Assembly: GCA_017527435.1 (NCBI GenBank)
Contig: JAFXQB010000001.1
Span: 502,696 to 566,695 of the forward strand
Source of the DNA: Salinivirgaceae bacterium
Lineage (GTDB): Bacteria; Bacteroidota; Bacteroidia; Bacteroidales; SZUA-534
Direction of reading: 5' to 3'
DNA: 64,000 nt
Shown here one piece after another: positions 44,454 through 54,201 of the stretch; within the stretch, counting starts at the first letter, position 1; each line of letters begins with the position of its first letter. The position numbers were made by a program, and so were the translations under genes. Below the pieces are notes generated by a model. It saw only the letters and a program-made list of their open reading frames with translations, was not told the DNA's origin and ran no database searches.

Positions 44454-44461
44454 TATCTTTG
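44454..44461 (+). promoter_or_regulatory. -7 promoter box of recQ
   Basis: TATCTTTG, a perfect TAnnTTTG, only 7 bases before the recQ ATG. The transcript would be leaderless or nearly so if this is the true promoter. Confidence 0.45.
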
Positions 44462-44468
44462 TCGAACT

Positions 44469-46379
44469 ATGGCAAGCCAGTTTACCGAAATATTGAAAAA
44501 ATATTGGGGATATGACTCGTTCCGCCCGCTGCAGGAAGAGATAATCACTTCTGTGGCAAACGGTTATGACACACTTGCTCTAATGCCGACCGGCGGCGGA
44601 AAATCCATCACATTCCAAGTGCCGGCCATGGCCAAACCAGGCATCTGTCTTGTTATCACCCCGCTCATCGCCCTGATGAAGGACCAGGTTGAGAACCTGC
44701 GCGCACGCGGCATCAAGGCCTACGCCATCTACACAGGGATGACGCAGCACGAAGTGGGGCTGGCGCTCGACAACAGCATCAACGACCCTGATACTAAATT
44801 TCTCTACTGCTCGCCCGAACGGCTAGGTTCTGAGATGTTTCTGGCTAAAGTCAAACAGATGAATGTCAATCTGCTGGCAGTTGATGAGTCGCACTGCATA
44901 TCGCAATGGGGCTACGATTTCCGTCCGTCGTATCTTGAGATTGCCAAAATACGCGCCCTGCTGCCCGGCGTACCGGTACTGGCCGTCACGGCCACCGCTA
45001 CACCGCAGGTGGTTGATGACATTCAGGAACGGCTGGAATTCAGAAAGAAAAATGTTTTCCGTAAAAGTTTCGAGCGCAAAAACTTAATCTACCTTGTACG
45101 CGAAGTCGATGACAAACTGCGCTATATGCTTCGCATCATCGGTCACATTCAGGGCACAGGCATTGTATATGTCCGTAGCAGACTGAAAACTAAAGAAATA
45201 TCAGAATTTCTGCAGCAGAACGGCATTAGCGCCGATTTCTACCATGCCGGACTGACAACCGAAGTGCGCGACGAGAAGCAGACTGCTTGGAAAAACGGTA
45301 CCACTCGCGTGATTGTCGCCACAAACGCCTTTGGCATGGGCATCGACAAGCCCGATGTCAGATTTGTAATCCACATTGACCTTCCCGACACTCTCGAAGC
45401 CTATTTCCAGGAAGCCGGACGTGCCGGACGTGACGAGAAGCAGGCCTTTGCAATCTTGCTCTACAACAAATCGGACAAGACGAAACTACAGCAGCGCACC
45501 GCGCAGACGTATCCGCCCATAGAGACCATCAAGAACGTCTACGAGTGCGTGGCCAACTACTGCCAAGTGCCGATTGGCGGCGGCAAGGGGCTTGGATTCG
45601 ACTTCGACCTGTCGCAGTTTGTAACTACCTACAAATTCAATTTGGCCGTTGTGCACAACAGCCTGAAAATCCTTCAGCAGTGCGGCTACATCGACTACAG
45701 CGAAGACGTGAACAATCCGGCAAGAGTGATGTTCATTGTCGGTCGCGACGACCTTTATAAATATAAAACCGCCAACAGCCGCGAAGACGACATTCTGAAA
45801 TTCATTCTTCGAACCACAAGCGGGGTGTTTTCCGAATACCGCCCGATTGATGAAGCGCTCATTGCCAGAAGTCTGAACCTTCCGCGGCAAACGATATATG
45901 ATTTAATACTGAAACTTGCCCGAGACAAGATTATCAGCTACATACCACAGAAATCGCTGCCGCAGATTTACTACCCTGAAGAGCGGCTGCCATTGAAATC
46001 GCTTTATTTCGGCCCCGACCGCTATCTGAACCGTAAGGAACTATATGTTGAAAAGATAAACGCCGTTATACGCTATGCGACTGAACACGAATGCCGTGTT
46101 CAGCAGCTGTTGCATTATTTCGGCATGACCGACGTGCCAATGTGCGGCACTTGCGATGTGTGCACCAGCCGCCACGAGACTGAAATGACCGAATTTGAAT
46201 TTCAGACAATAAAAAGCCTGATTGACCGTCAGATAGCAACAGGCCCGACACGAATTGAAGAGCTGCCCGACAAAATCGGCAAAGAGCAGAAGAAAGTGGG
46301 CCGCGTAGCGCGATGGCTGCTCGACAACAACTACATGGCCGAATCGGACGGCGGAAAATTAAAAACCATCGAACCATGA
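44469..46379 (+). CDS. recQ: ATP-dependent DNA helicase RecQ
   Basis: A 636-residue RecQ. Helicase core: YWGYDSFRPLQEEIITSV, Walker A LMPTGGGKSITFQVPA, and the DEAH-type box AVDESHCISQWGYDFRP. The RQC zinc site is VQQLLHYFGMTD and CGTCDVC. The C-terminal ~70 residues form a helical/winged domain (IEELPDKIGKEQKKVGRVAR) rather than a clear HRDC. The start is the ATG at 44469, where the RecQ N terminus begins; the frame extends 47 codons upstream with no similarity. The stop overlaps the VanZ-like ATG. Confidence 0.96.
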   Translation: MASQFTEILKKYWGYDSFRPLQEEIITSVANGYDTLALMPTGGGKSITFQVPAMAKPGICLVITPLIALMKDQVENLRARGIKAYAIYTGMTQHEVGLALDNSINDPDTKFLYCSPERLGSEMFLAKVKQMNVNLLAVDESHCISQWGYDFRPSYLEIAKIRALLPGVPVLAVTATATPQVVDDIQERLEFRKKNVFRKSFERKNLIYLVREVDDKLRYMLRIIGHIQGTGIVYVRSRLKTKEISEFLQQNGISADFYHAGLTTEVRDEKQTAWKNGTTRVIVATNAFGMGIDKPDVRFVIHIDLPDTLEAYFQEAGRAGRDEKQAFAILLYNKSDKTKLQQRTAQTYPPIETIKNVYECVANYCQVPIGGGKGLGFDFDLSQFVTTYKFNLAVVHNSLKILQQCGYIDYSEDVNNPARVMFIVGRDDLYKYKTANSREDDILKFILRTTSGVFSEYRPIDEALIARSLNLPRQTIYDLILKLARDKIISYIPQKSLPQIYYPEERLPLKSLYFGPDRYLNRKELYVEKINAVIRYATEHECRVQQLLHYFGMTDVPMCGTCDVCTSRHETEMTEFEFQTIKSLIDRQIATGPTRIEELPDKIGKEQKKVGRVARWLLDNNYMAESDGGKLKTIEP

Positions 46380-46795
46380 AAAGCAAACTATCGGCACGCG
46401 ACATTCAGTCGCTCGTAAAACTGGCCATATGGGTGGCCGTAATAGCATATTTGTGCTTCTCTTCAGGTGACCGCATCAACAATTTGAAAATCAACTCAAT
46501 TGTTCCGGAATGGATAATTCCATATCTTGATAAGATTGTGCATTTTGTGATGTTTTTTGTGCTGGCATTTCTGATAAAATCGCTCTATTGGCAGAAAACA
46601 GTTGAGTTTCAGGGCTACTACATTCTTCTTGTCGCCGGGGTAGGCTACGCAGCTCTCACCGAAGTGGTGCAGTACTATTTTATATATATGCGCAGCGGCG
46701 ATGTGTTAGATTTCTTCTGCGACCTTGCCGGAATGACACTTTCAGTGTTTGTTTTCCCGCTCTGGCCACGGTTTGTATGGCGCATTTTCGGCTAA
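46376..46795 (+). CDS. VanZ-like membrane protein
   Basis: A 139-residue protein with four predicted helices and the VanZ-type motifs (PEWIIPYLDKIVHFVMFFVL; ALTEVVQYYF; DVLDFFCDLAGMTLSVF). VanZ-like proteins have been linked to teicoplanin resistance and, more generally, lipid or wall roles; no function is shown here. Its ATG overlaps the recQ TGA (ATGA), indicating coupling. It converges with the hybrid kinase, one base between stops. Confidence 0.85.
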   Translation: MKSKLSARDIQSLVKLAIWVAVIAYLCFSSGDRINNLKINSIVPEWIIPYLDKIVHFVMFFVLAFLIKSLYWQKTVEFQGYYILLVAGVGYAALTEVVQYYFIYMRSGDVLDFFCDLAGMTLSVFVFPLWPRFVWRIFG

Positions 46796-46796
46796 T

Positions 46797-49001
46797 TCAA
46801 GCCTTGCCGCCAAGTCCGGCTACATAGTCTTTTATCATCGGCAAAGTCTGCTGCCACAGGGCGGCAATCTGCTTTATCAGTTCGGCCGCTTCGGCACCAT
46901 CACTCGTCTGTCGCGCCATATCAAGCTTTTCATTAGCAGCAGGCATACCCAGATAACCGAAAGCCGTCTGCAAGGCATGATGTTTCATTCTTATCTTTTC
47001 GTTGTCACATGAAGCATAGGCGGCAGCGAGCTCGTTGATGTCGGGGGTAATGGTTGCCGAGTAAACATCAACCACCTTCTTCAATTCGTCTGTATCGCCG
47101 GCACAAGCGTCGGTCAGCAGGCTAATGTTGAATCCATTCTGCCCGCCATCACCATTGGCGGCAGTTTGACGCAGTTGTCTTGCTGGTGCGTCAAGCCCGG
47201 CATATTTGCATATTTTTGCGCACAAGTCGTCGGGGTCGAAAGGTTTCATCACATAATCGTTCATGCCACTGGCCAGGCAGCGGTCGCGCTCTTCGGCAAA
47301 GGCGTGCGCGGTCATGGCTATTATTGGCACATCGCAACAAGGTTTTTCCAGATTTCTGATGGCGCGAGCAGCGGCGTTTCCGTCCATCACAGGCATCTGC
47401 ACGTCCATCAGCACCACATCATATTGTTTTTTCCGCACCTTTTCAACGGCAATCTGGCCGTTGCCGGCAACTTCAATCTCAATATTCGGATTCCAAGCCA
47501 TGAGCGTGTCGATGGCCAGTTGCTGGTTAATCTCATTGTCTTCGACAAGCAGCAGACTCAGTTTCTGCAATGGTGCCTGAGCCTTGTTACTCGACGATTT
47601 GGCAACCGCACTGTTGTCCGACTTTTTCATAATCAGATTGAACTTGAAAGTGGAACCGCAGTTCGGCTCGCTCTCAACCGATATGCTGCCCCCATGCATC
47701 TCAACCAGCTGCCGGGTAATTGACAATCCCAGTCCCGTTCCGCCGTATTTGCGGGTAGTGTCGACATTGGCTTGCGTGAAACTCTTGAAAATTTCCGACT
47801 GTCGTTCCTTTGGAATGCCAATACCATTGTCGCTTACTTCAAACCCGATGTTTATTTTGTCACCATCGGCGCTTATCAGGTTTATTTTCAAGCCAATAAT
47901 GCAATCATCGCCTGTAAATTTCACTGAGTTGTTAATCAGATTTGTAAGAATCTGATTGGTGCGGTACGGGTCGCCGACAACCACTGCCGGCACCGCATCG
48001 GCAACATCGATGTTGATAGTTACTTTCTTGCCTTCGCGGCCAACGCTCAGAGCATCCGAACATTTGTGCACCAAATCGCGCAAGTCGAAATCAATGCTTT
48101 CAAGTTCCATCTTGCCCGACTCAATCTTCGACAAATCGAGTATGTCGTTTATAATGAAAAGCAGGTTGCGCCCCGATGTTTTGATGTTTTCCAAATATCT
48201 GAGTTGCCGCTCGTCAGGGCTCATTTTGAGCAGCAGATTCGTAAAACCGATTATAGCATTGAGCGGTGTACGGATTTCGTGACTTGTGTTGGCCAGAAAC
48301 ACTTCCTTCATCTTGTTGCTTCGGCTGATTTCCGCATTCACGCGCTCAAGCTCGTCCTTCTGCTTGTTGATGATGTCAAGAGCATGCTCGAGTTCCTGCT
48401 TCTGTAACTCAATGCGGTACATGGCCTTCTGCAGCTGAATGTGGTGCTTACTCGATTTTTTAAATGCCGATTCCAGACTGACGCGTTCAATGTCGAGCCG
48501 TTCAATCTGCCGCTGAGCTTCAGCGTTTTTGGTGGCCAAGTCGCGCGCCTTGTCAAGCAGTTCGGCTTCGCGGTTCTTAGAGTACATTGTCTGCGATGTC
48601 ACACTCACGCACCGCAACACCCCATGGCTGATGAAAGGTGAGAAAATCAAATCAACACGCTTCACCACGTTCTCGTCAACTGTTTCTTCGAGCTTGTAGG
48701 TGAAATTTCCACGATGCCGGGCGCACATTCGCAAATATGTGGCCATATCAGGATTTTGCGTATAACTGCTGATATTATCGCCCGTGCGAAGACTTGCCAG
48801 AACATGCCCGTTGTTCGATGAGTCCATGTCAGACAAAAGAAAACCGTCGACATCGAAATAGAGCGTGCTTGTCCGTTTCTGAATAACGTTGTTGAAGTCG
48901 AACATGGACGCGGCATGCGACCGATTCTTTCTAACAATGAGCACAATGGCCACGGTTGCCAGCAGTGCATAAACCGAAATAATGATTAAGGCCAAATTCA
49001 T
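46797..49001 (-). CDS. hybrid sensor histidine kinase with receiver and Hpt domains
   Basis: A 734-residue phosphorelay kinase. A single N-terminal membrane helix (~4-22, NLALIIISVYALLATVAIVLI) precedes a PAS-like segment (YFDVDGFLLSDMDSSNNGHV) and a coiled coil (~160-235). HisKA has the phospho-His in NTSHEIRTPLNAIIGF. The HATPase follows with N and G boxes (NSVKFTGDD, DNGIGIP, GTGLGLS). A receiver domain carries the Asp in VVLMDVQMPVMDG, and the C-terminal Hpt has MKHHALQTAFGYLG. There is no extracellular sensor of size, so it probably senses something near the membrane or in the cytoplasm. No response regulator lies beside it. Confidence 0.92.
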   Translation of the reverse strand: MNLALIIISVYALLATVAIVLIVRKNRSHAASMFDFNNVIQKRTSTLYFDVDGFLLSDMDSSNNGHVLASLRTGDNISSYTQNPDMATYLRMCARHRGNFTYKLEETVDENVVKRVDLIFSPFISHGVLRCVSVTSQTMYSKNREAELLDKARDLATKNAEAQRQIERLDIERVSLESAFKKSSKHHIQLQKAMYRIELQKQELEHALDIINKQKDELERVNAEISRSNKMKEVFLANTSHEIRTPLNAIIGFTNLLLKMSPDERQLRYLENIKTSGRNLLFIINDILDLSKIESGKMELESIDFDLRDLVHKCSDALSVGREGKKVTINIDVADAVPAVVVGDPYRTNQILTNLINNSVKFTGDDCIIGLKINLISADGDKINIGFEVSDNGIGIPKERQSEIFKSFTQANVDTTRKYGGTGLGLSITRQLVEMHGGSISVESEPNCGSTFKFNLIMKKSDNSAVAKSSSNKAQAPLQKLSLLLVEDNEINQQLAIDTLMAWNPNIEIEVAGNGQIAVEKVRKKQYDVVLMDVQMPVMDGNAAARAIRNLEKPCCDVPIIAMTAHAFAEERDRCLASGMNDYVMKPFDPDDLCAKICKYAGLDAPARQLRQTAANGDGGQNGFNISLLTDACAGDTDELKKVVDVYSATITPDINELAAAYASCDNEKIRMKHHALQTAFGYLGMPAANEKLDMARQTSDGAEAAELIKQIAALWQQTLPMIKDYVAGLGGKA

Positions 49002-49052
49002 TTCCCTGAAAATAAACGCTGCAATATAATCGTAAAAAAGCGATTAGCGCAC

Positions 49053-49086
49053 AAAAAAAGCAGCCGGTTTGTCCGACTGCTTTTTT
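49053..49086 (-). terminator. terminator of tRNA-Met
   Basis: An 8-bp stem (GCAGTCGG / CCGGCTGC on the minus strand, one wobble) flanked by A and T runs, immediately downstream of the tRNA 3' end. Confidence 0.8.
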
Positions 49087-49089
49087 CTG

Positions 49090-49163
49090 TAGCGAGAGCG
49101 GGGCATGATCCCGCGACCTCATGATTATGAATCATGCGCTCTAACCAGCTGAGCTACCTCGCC
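49090..49163 (-). tRNA. tRNA-Met(CAT), elongator type
   Basis: A 74-nt cloverleaf: acceptor GGCGAGG/TCTCGCT, D arm GCTC...GAGC, anticodon arm CATGA-TTCATAA-TCATG with anticodon CAT (49127-49129), and T arm GCGGG-ATCATGC-CCCGC. The CCA end is not encoded. The TTCATAA loop favours elongator Met over initiator or Ile2. The T loop is unusual: A replaces T54 and T replaces A58, a swapped reverse-Hoogsteen pair. Confidence 0.88.
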
Positions 49164-49247
49164 ATTCCGATTAAGCGGGTGCAAACATACTGCCTTTTTT
49201 TGAAAATTAAAACAGATACTGAAAATTTAGATTGCACCATTAAAAAA

Positions 49248-51644
49248 TCATAAATCCACCTTCAGTGTGGCCACAATTCCGCGCGGAATTGTGAGTGTCA
49301 TATTGGCACCGCGCGCCCCTTTCCCACGCTCGCCTTCGGGAAAGCACATCTCGGTATAGACATTTCCAAAATCGTAAATGTTGTAACACAGAATGTTAAG
49401 GCTCATTGTATGATTCCAAACAGTCGCTACAAACCGCGCGTGAAGGTCGATATTGAACAAGGCACTTTCGCGACAGCCGAAATTACCGTCGGTGGGGTTG
49501 ATGCCGCGTGAGCTATATGGGCGAATGGCTACTTGTGCATCACCATTGCCGTCAGTTACAGCGGCAGTGTTGAAATACATAAACGGCTGCCCGTCGGTCC
49601 AGCGGCCGGTGATGCCATATTGAACATGTTGATTGACATTGTGAGCCAGATAAATGCGACAGACATAAGCCTTGTCTTGGTCGAATCGACCGACGCCGGG
49701 GTACTTACCTTCAGAATTATCTATTGTACTGAAAGTGTTCGGGTTGGCAGTTGATTCCGACAATGCGTCAACGTTGTTAGCCACCGGGCCGTTGCCCAGC
49801 GCTGCCAGCCCCGCCCCCATCATCGACTGCCACGAGAAACTGAACAGAACATTATCACCACAATAGGTGTAGCGCGTATTCTGCGACACGTAGAATGGCG
49901 TGTTCAGCAAAAAATTGCCGTCCATCAGGCTTTTCGGCATATAATCAATGACATAATCGCGCGGACCGGAATTCAGAAAATAGTAGCCATCGGCATCAGT
50001 GAAACCGTTGGCATCGGCGCCATCCGCAAACTGAGCCATCCACGAATGATGGAACTTTTTGTAAGTCTGCAAAAAAACAAACTCATGACGGCCAAAATCC
50101 AACCGCACGGGAATGTTCACTGTGAAATATCCAGGCTGCCAAAGGTGTGCGGCATAATGGTGATATCGACCGCCGGTGGTAGTGAAAAGTCGCTCGGAAC
50201 CGCTGAAATAGACATCGGCATTCATGTAATCGTCGCTCATGAAACGGATGTCGTCGATGTTGTAGCTAACACGGTCGTGAGCAAGCGTCAATCCCAGTTC
50301 GAGCCACTTCAGCGGCCGGCTGCTGAGCGTGAGCGTGGCCTGCATATTGGGCGATATTTTTGTTTTTCCGCCACCAAGCAGCATGCCGTCCAGCGTGAAC
50401 GCCAATTCGCCCGAAACCGTCACATTATCTGACATTTGTCTGTGAGCTTCAATGCCGACACGGTTCTCAACCAGTCCTGCCGCAAAAGCACGGCTTGTCC
50501 AATCGTAATGGTAGAGCGGTGTTGGCTGTGGCTGAAATATATGCTGACAATAGACATTGTTGCGGAAATTTTCATCGTCGGGGTTGAAAGTGAGCAGCGA
50601 ATTGTAGCCTTCGGCTCTGAGCCCAAGCCACGGCAAAAGTTGGCGGTTATAGTTTAGCACCCAGCTCAACTCGCGTGTTTTGCCGTCGGGCATCCACGGC
50701 TCGAGCGACTCGCCATCTTGGTCGATAATGTTGCGCTCAAATTGCAAATCGCTATGTTTCAGTTTGTTCGACGACACTGTAAGGCCGGTTGTCAATCCGC
50801 GCCGACGGCCGTAAACCGAAGCACTGAACATGTTGAGTTTGGCAACTTCGGCACGATTGAAATAAAATTCGGCGCCGTAATTTTCTTTTCCAAAAGCACT
50901 TACAAAATAGCCCGCGTCATCGAACCAGCGGCCCGCAGGCAACTGCCCATCTATCAGCACTTTATAGTGCCCGGCCTGATAGAGCGGCTCATCGGGCAAC
51001 AAGCCATTTTGGTCGTAATTGGGTAGCATCTGTTGCCCCGAAACAGCGTAAATGTGTTGTCGCAAAGCCCGCCCGCCGTTAGTTTTTATGCTGTAGGCGG
51101 CATCAATATTCGCCTGATACTTAATGTATTGTCGGCAATCGATGGTTGATGGGTCGAAGGCGTCTTCGGTGCCCGTTCCATGAAAAAGATGAATGATATC
51201 GGCCGACCCCGGTGAGATTCCGCCCAGATTACCGCGGTTGAACGATGCGGCGGCATAATCGCGCGCAAGCGTATCGAGCTCAAAACTCAAAATTGAGCCG
51301 CGATTGTTGATTCGCAGATTGTAGTTTTCCATATTCGGCACGTAAACCGATGAGCCGGGCGTGAAACGGTTATCGATGCGGAAGCCATTGATATATAATC
51401 GATTCCACTTGAATGAATTGCCGTCGACCGTAAACATCAACTGCCCCGACTCGTCCCACTGTCCCACGTGAAGCCCTTGATAAACAGTGTGATCCGACAA
51501 CGCATCGAGCCAATGGGCAAGGTGGCCCTGATGGTAGAAGTCGCGGAAGAAAGCGGCTTTCACCGAATCTTCCGCAATCTGTGCCGAAGATATGTTGACG
51601 ACGCCAACCGCTATCAAACAGCAAAATATTTTTCTGATTATCAT
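49248..51644 (-). CDS. outer-membrane beta-barrel receptor-like protein
   Basis: A 798-residue secreted protein with a signal peptide (IIRKIFCCLIAVGVVNISSA). The rest is repetitive beta structure with aromatic strand ends and a terminal hydrophobic strand (GIVATLKVDL), resembling the barrel of a TonB-dependent receptor; a clear plug domain or TonB box is not visible. Start is the ATG at 51644; the preceding codon is TTG. It starts 4 bp after the stop of the 307-residue barrel gene, so they are cotranscribed. Ligand unknown. Confidence 0.6.
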   Translation of the reverse strand: MIIRKIFCCLIAVGVVNISSAQIAEDSVKAAFFRDFYHQGHLAHWLDALSDHTVYQGLHVGQWDESGQLMFTVDGNSFKWNRLYINGFRIDNRFTPGSSVYVPNMENYNLRINNRGSILSFELDTLARDYAAASFNRGNLGGISPGSADIIHLFHGTGTEDAFDPSTIDCRQYIKYQANIDAAYSIKTNGGRALRQHIYAVSGQQMLPNYDQNGLLPDEPLYQAGHYKVLIDGQLPAGRWFDDAGYFVSAFGKENYGAEFYFNRAEVAKLNMFSASVYGRRRGLTTGLTVSSNKLKHSDLQFERNIIDQDGESLEPWMPDGKTRELSWVLNYNRQLLPWLGLRAEGYNSLLTFNPDDENFRNNVYCQHIFQPQPTPLYHYDWTSRAFAAGLVENRVGIEAHRQMSDNVTVSGELAFTLDGMLLGGGKTKISPNMQATLTLSSRPLKWLELGLTLAHDRVSYNIDDIRFMSDDYMNADVYFSGSERLFTTTGGRYHHYAAHLWQPGYFTVNIPVRLDFGRHEFVFLQTYKKFHHSWMAQFADGADANGFTDADGYYFLNSGPRDYVIDYMPKSLMDGNFLLNTPFYVSQNTRYTYCGDNVLFSFSWQSMMGAGLAALGNGPVANNVDALSESTANPNTFSTIDNSEGKYPGVGRFDQDKAYVCRIYLAHNVNQHVQYGITGRWTDGQPFMYFNTAAVTDGNGDAQVAIRPYSSRGINPTDGNFGCRESALFNIDLHARFVATVWNHTMSLNILCYNIYDFGNVYTEMCFPEGERGKGARGANMTLTIPRGIVATLKVDL

Positions 51645-51648
51645 CAAA

Positions 51649-52572
51649 TTATTGTTTTATGACTGATAAAATATCGAGCCGGTAGGCCAAACCAACGCGC
51701 ACCCAATGGTAAGGATAATCGCGAAGACCATATTGGTAAACGGCAACCGCATCGATTTTTCCAATGTGGCCGATTAAGTCGAAGCGCAGCACTGCAGGAC
51801 GGTCGTGAGCGAGCTCGCCACCTTCGTTATTATGTTCCCAACCGCCATATCCGGCCAAATTGCCTGACAATGAAAAAAATGAGTTTTCCCATTTGGCCAT
51901 CACGCCCCATTGTGTGGCATCGTTTTGCCGGCCAAGGTCGGTTTGCCAGCAAAGAAATCCGCCCGAGAGCGCCACACGCAAACGGTGCGCCCATCGCTCG
52001 CTATGCCCCAGGGCCACCGATTTGCCAACCGAAAGATCGAAGAAATAACCCGGGCTGTCGTAGTAGCGCGCATGGAACGATTCAAAGCCCGAAGCGGTTT
52101 TAAGCGCAGCTCGCAGAACGGCATCAGGACGAAGACCGTTTTCGCGAAGAATCTGCATATCGGTGCTGACATACACATCGCCGGCAAGATGCCCTTCACG
52201 AGCATCTTCAATGTTTTCGGGTTGAACGCGGCTTGCGGCAAGGCTTTCGTCGGTGTTGCGATACCATTCCATCGCGGGCATCCAAACCGACAGATTGACG
52301 CGGTCGGTCCAAAGCGGAATGTTCAGTTTGAATGAAGCATCGATGGTCTGGTCACCACGAAAACCATAGAAATAATCGGTTGCCACTTCGGCTCTGAATT
52401 CGGTCTGCACACGACCGTCGAGCATCTCGGGCACAGCAAATGCATTCGGCCCGAAATAGTACGGCGAAATCTGTGTTATGGTGCGCTGCGACGTGCGGTT
52501 GAGCGGTGTCTGCGCCACCACCGTCCCACACGCAACAATCAACAATATAACAAGCAGAAACCTACGATTCAT
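51649..52572 (-). CDS. outer-membrane protein, partner of the 798-residue barrel
   Basis: A 307-residue protein with a signal peptide (RRFLLVILLIVACGTVVAQ). The body is beta-strand-rich with many aromatic residues (SPYYFGPNAFAVPEM, ATDYFYGFRGDQ, YHWVRVGLAYRLDIL), consistent with a 12-14-strand barrel. I do not recognise the family. It is the first gene of a two-gene envelope operon whose second gene encodes a larger barrel. Confidence 0.55.
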   Translation of the reverse strand: MNRRFLLVILLIVACGTVVAQTPLNRTSQRTITQISPYYFGPNAFAVPEMLDGRVQTEFRAEVATDYFYGFRGDQTIDASFKLNIPLWTDRVNLSVWMPAMEWYRNTDESLAASRVQPENIEDAREGHLAGDVYVSTDMQILRENGLRPDAVLRAALKTASGFESFHARYYDSPGYFFDLSVGKSVALGHSERWAHRLRVALSGGFLCWQTDLGRQNDATQWGVMAKWENSFFSLSGNLAGYGGWEHNNEGGELAHDRPAVLRFDLIGHIGKIDAVAVYQYGLRDYPYHWVRVGLAYRLDILSVIKQ

Positions 52573-52757
52573 TGATTCCGATATTTTGCGTGCGAAGATA
52601 AAGAAAGTTGGTAAGGTTTACAGGCTACTACCACCACCTTCGCCCTACTCTATATAAAAAATGTCGTTTTCAGTGCTATTGATACGATTTTAAACAAAAA
52701 TGATTTGGAATTGAAAAAACAATTGTAACTTTAAGCAAACACTAAAAACGTACCACT

Positions 52758-54089
52758 ATGGCAAAATCAAACATCAAAATCTTTGTGTTAGACACGAATG
52801 TTTTGCTCCACGACTACAAATGCATCTATAATTTTCAGGACAATGACATTGTGATTCCGATTGTGGCGCTCGAAGAGCTGGACAAGTTCAAGAAGGGCAA
52901 CGACACGCTGAATTTCAACGCCCGCGAGTGCACACGCGAACTCGACGAGCTGATTGGCAAAGCCGACCCAGTTAAGGGCATCGCCATTGGCAAAGGCCAC
53001 GGAAAACTCTATCTGGCTTTGGGTCAGAAATATCCCGACTCAATGAAGGTGTCGTTCCCCGAGCCGACTGCCGACCACCGCATTCTGGCCATCGCCGAAA
53101 AGGTGAGCAAAGACAATCCGGGACGCAAGGTGGTTGTGGTGTCGAAGGACATCAATCTGCGCGTGAAGGCAAAATCGCTGGGCATTGCCGCCGAAGATTA
53201 CACCACCGACAAGGTGCAGAACATTGAAGTGATTTACAAGGGGATAGACACCATCGACAATGTGGACCCCGAGTTGATTAACAAGATTTATCAGGACCGC
53301 GCCGGCGTGAGTGTTGACGAGTTCAAGTTCAGCCGCGAAATTTTCGCCCACGAGTATCTGATTCTGAAAGGCGACAACAAGAGCGCACTCACCCACTACG
53401 ACCCGTTTGAGCGCCGCATCAATCTTGTCGAGAAACGCAAAATCTACGGCATCGAGCCGCGCAACGCCGAGCAGGCTCTGGCTCTCGACGCTCTGATGCG
53501 CCCCGAAATCAACCTTATCTCGCTAACAGGAAAGGCCGGAACTGGCAAAACCTTGTTGGCTGTGGCGGCCGCTCTGCAGCAGGCTGGAACCTACGAGCAG
53601 ATTTTTGTGGCGCGCCCAATCATTCCGCTCACCAATCAAGATTTGGGATTCCTTCCGGGCGACGTGAAAGAGAAAATCGGGCCGTATATGATGCCGCTGT
53701 TCGACAACCTTGGCGTTATCAAGCATCAGTTTGGCGCCAACAGCAAGGAAGTGCACAAGATTGACGAGATGCTGAAAGACGAGCGTCTGGTAATCACACC
53801 GCTGGCCTACATCCGCGGCCGCAGCCTTTCGAACGCGTTCTTCATCATCGACGAAGCGCAAAACCTGACGCCGCACGAAGTGAAGACCATTGTAACACGC
53901 GCCGGCGAGAATGTGAAGATTGTGTTTACAGGTGATATTCAGCAGATTGACTCGCCATATCTCGACAGCACATCGAACGGTTTGAGTTATCTGACCGACA
54001 AAATGAAGGGGCAGAACCTGTTTGCACATATGAACCTTGTGAAGGGCGAGCGCAGCGCACTGGCCGAACTGGCGAGCGATTTGCTGTAG
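52758..54089 (+). CDS. PhoH-family protein with N-terminal PIN domain
   Basis: A 443-residue fusion of a PIN nuclease domain (residues ~1-150: FVLDTNVLLHDYK with the catalytic Asp, ALEELDKFKKG, VVSKDINLRVKA) and a PhoH ATPase (~235-443: SLTGKAGTGKTLLAVAAALQ, FFIIDEAQNLTPHE, FTGDIQQIDSPYLD). The PhoH2-type architecture has been linked to RNA helicase/RNase activity. A plausible -33/-7 pair (TTG 52705-52707, TAACTTTA 52726-52733) lies upstream. A terminator follows at 54111. Confidence 0.92.
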   Translation: MAKSNIKIFVLDTNVLLHDYKCIYNFQDNDIVIPIVALEELDKFKKGNDTLNFNARECTRELDELIGKADPVKGIAIGKGHGKLYLALGQKYPDSMKVSFPEPTADHRILAIAEKVSKDNPGRKVVVVSKDINLRVKAKSLGIAAEDYTTDKVQNIEVIYKGIDTIDNVDPELINKIYQDRAGVSVDEFKFSREIFAHEYLILKGDNKSALTHYDPFERRINLVEKRKIYGIEPRNAEQALALDALMRPEINLISLTGKAGTGKTLLAVAAALQQAGTYEQIFVARPIIPLTNQDLGFLPGDVKEKIGPYMMPLFDNLGVIKHQFGANSKEVHKIDEMLKDERLVITPLAYIRGRSLSNAFFIIDEAQNLTPHEVKTIVTRAGENVKIVFTGDIQQIDSPYLDSTSNGLSYLTDKMKGQNLFAHMNLVKGERSALAELASDLL

Positions 54090-54110
54090 AACTCACACAT
54101 ATTAATAATA

Positions 54111-54137
54111 AGCCGGGGCGTTTGCTTCGGCTTTTTT
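54111..54137 (+). terminator. terminator of the PhoH gene
   Basis: AGCCGGGGC-GTTT-GCTTCGGCT (9 bp, two wobbles) followed by six Ts. Confidence 0.75.
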
Positions 54138-54201
54138 GCTTTATATTTTTGCCAAGTATAGTCCGTAATTGTCTTAAAACCCGTATGTTTGCGAGTGAAA
54201 A

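Noticed and set aside
44328..44468. 47-codon extension of recQ
   Set aside because: It begins over the divergent sigma-factor promoter; RecQ similarity starts at 44469.
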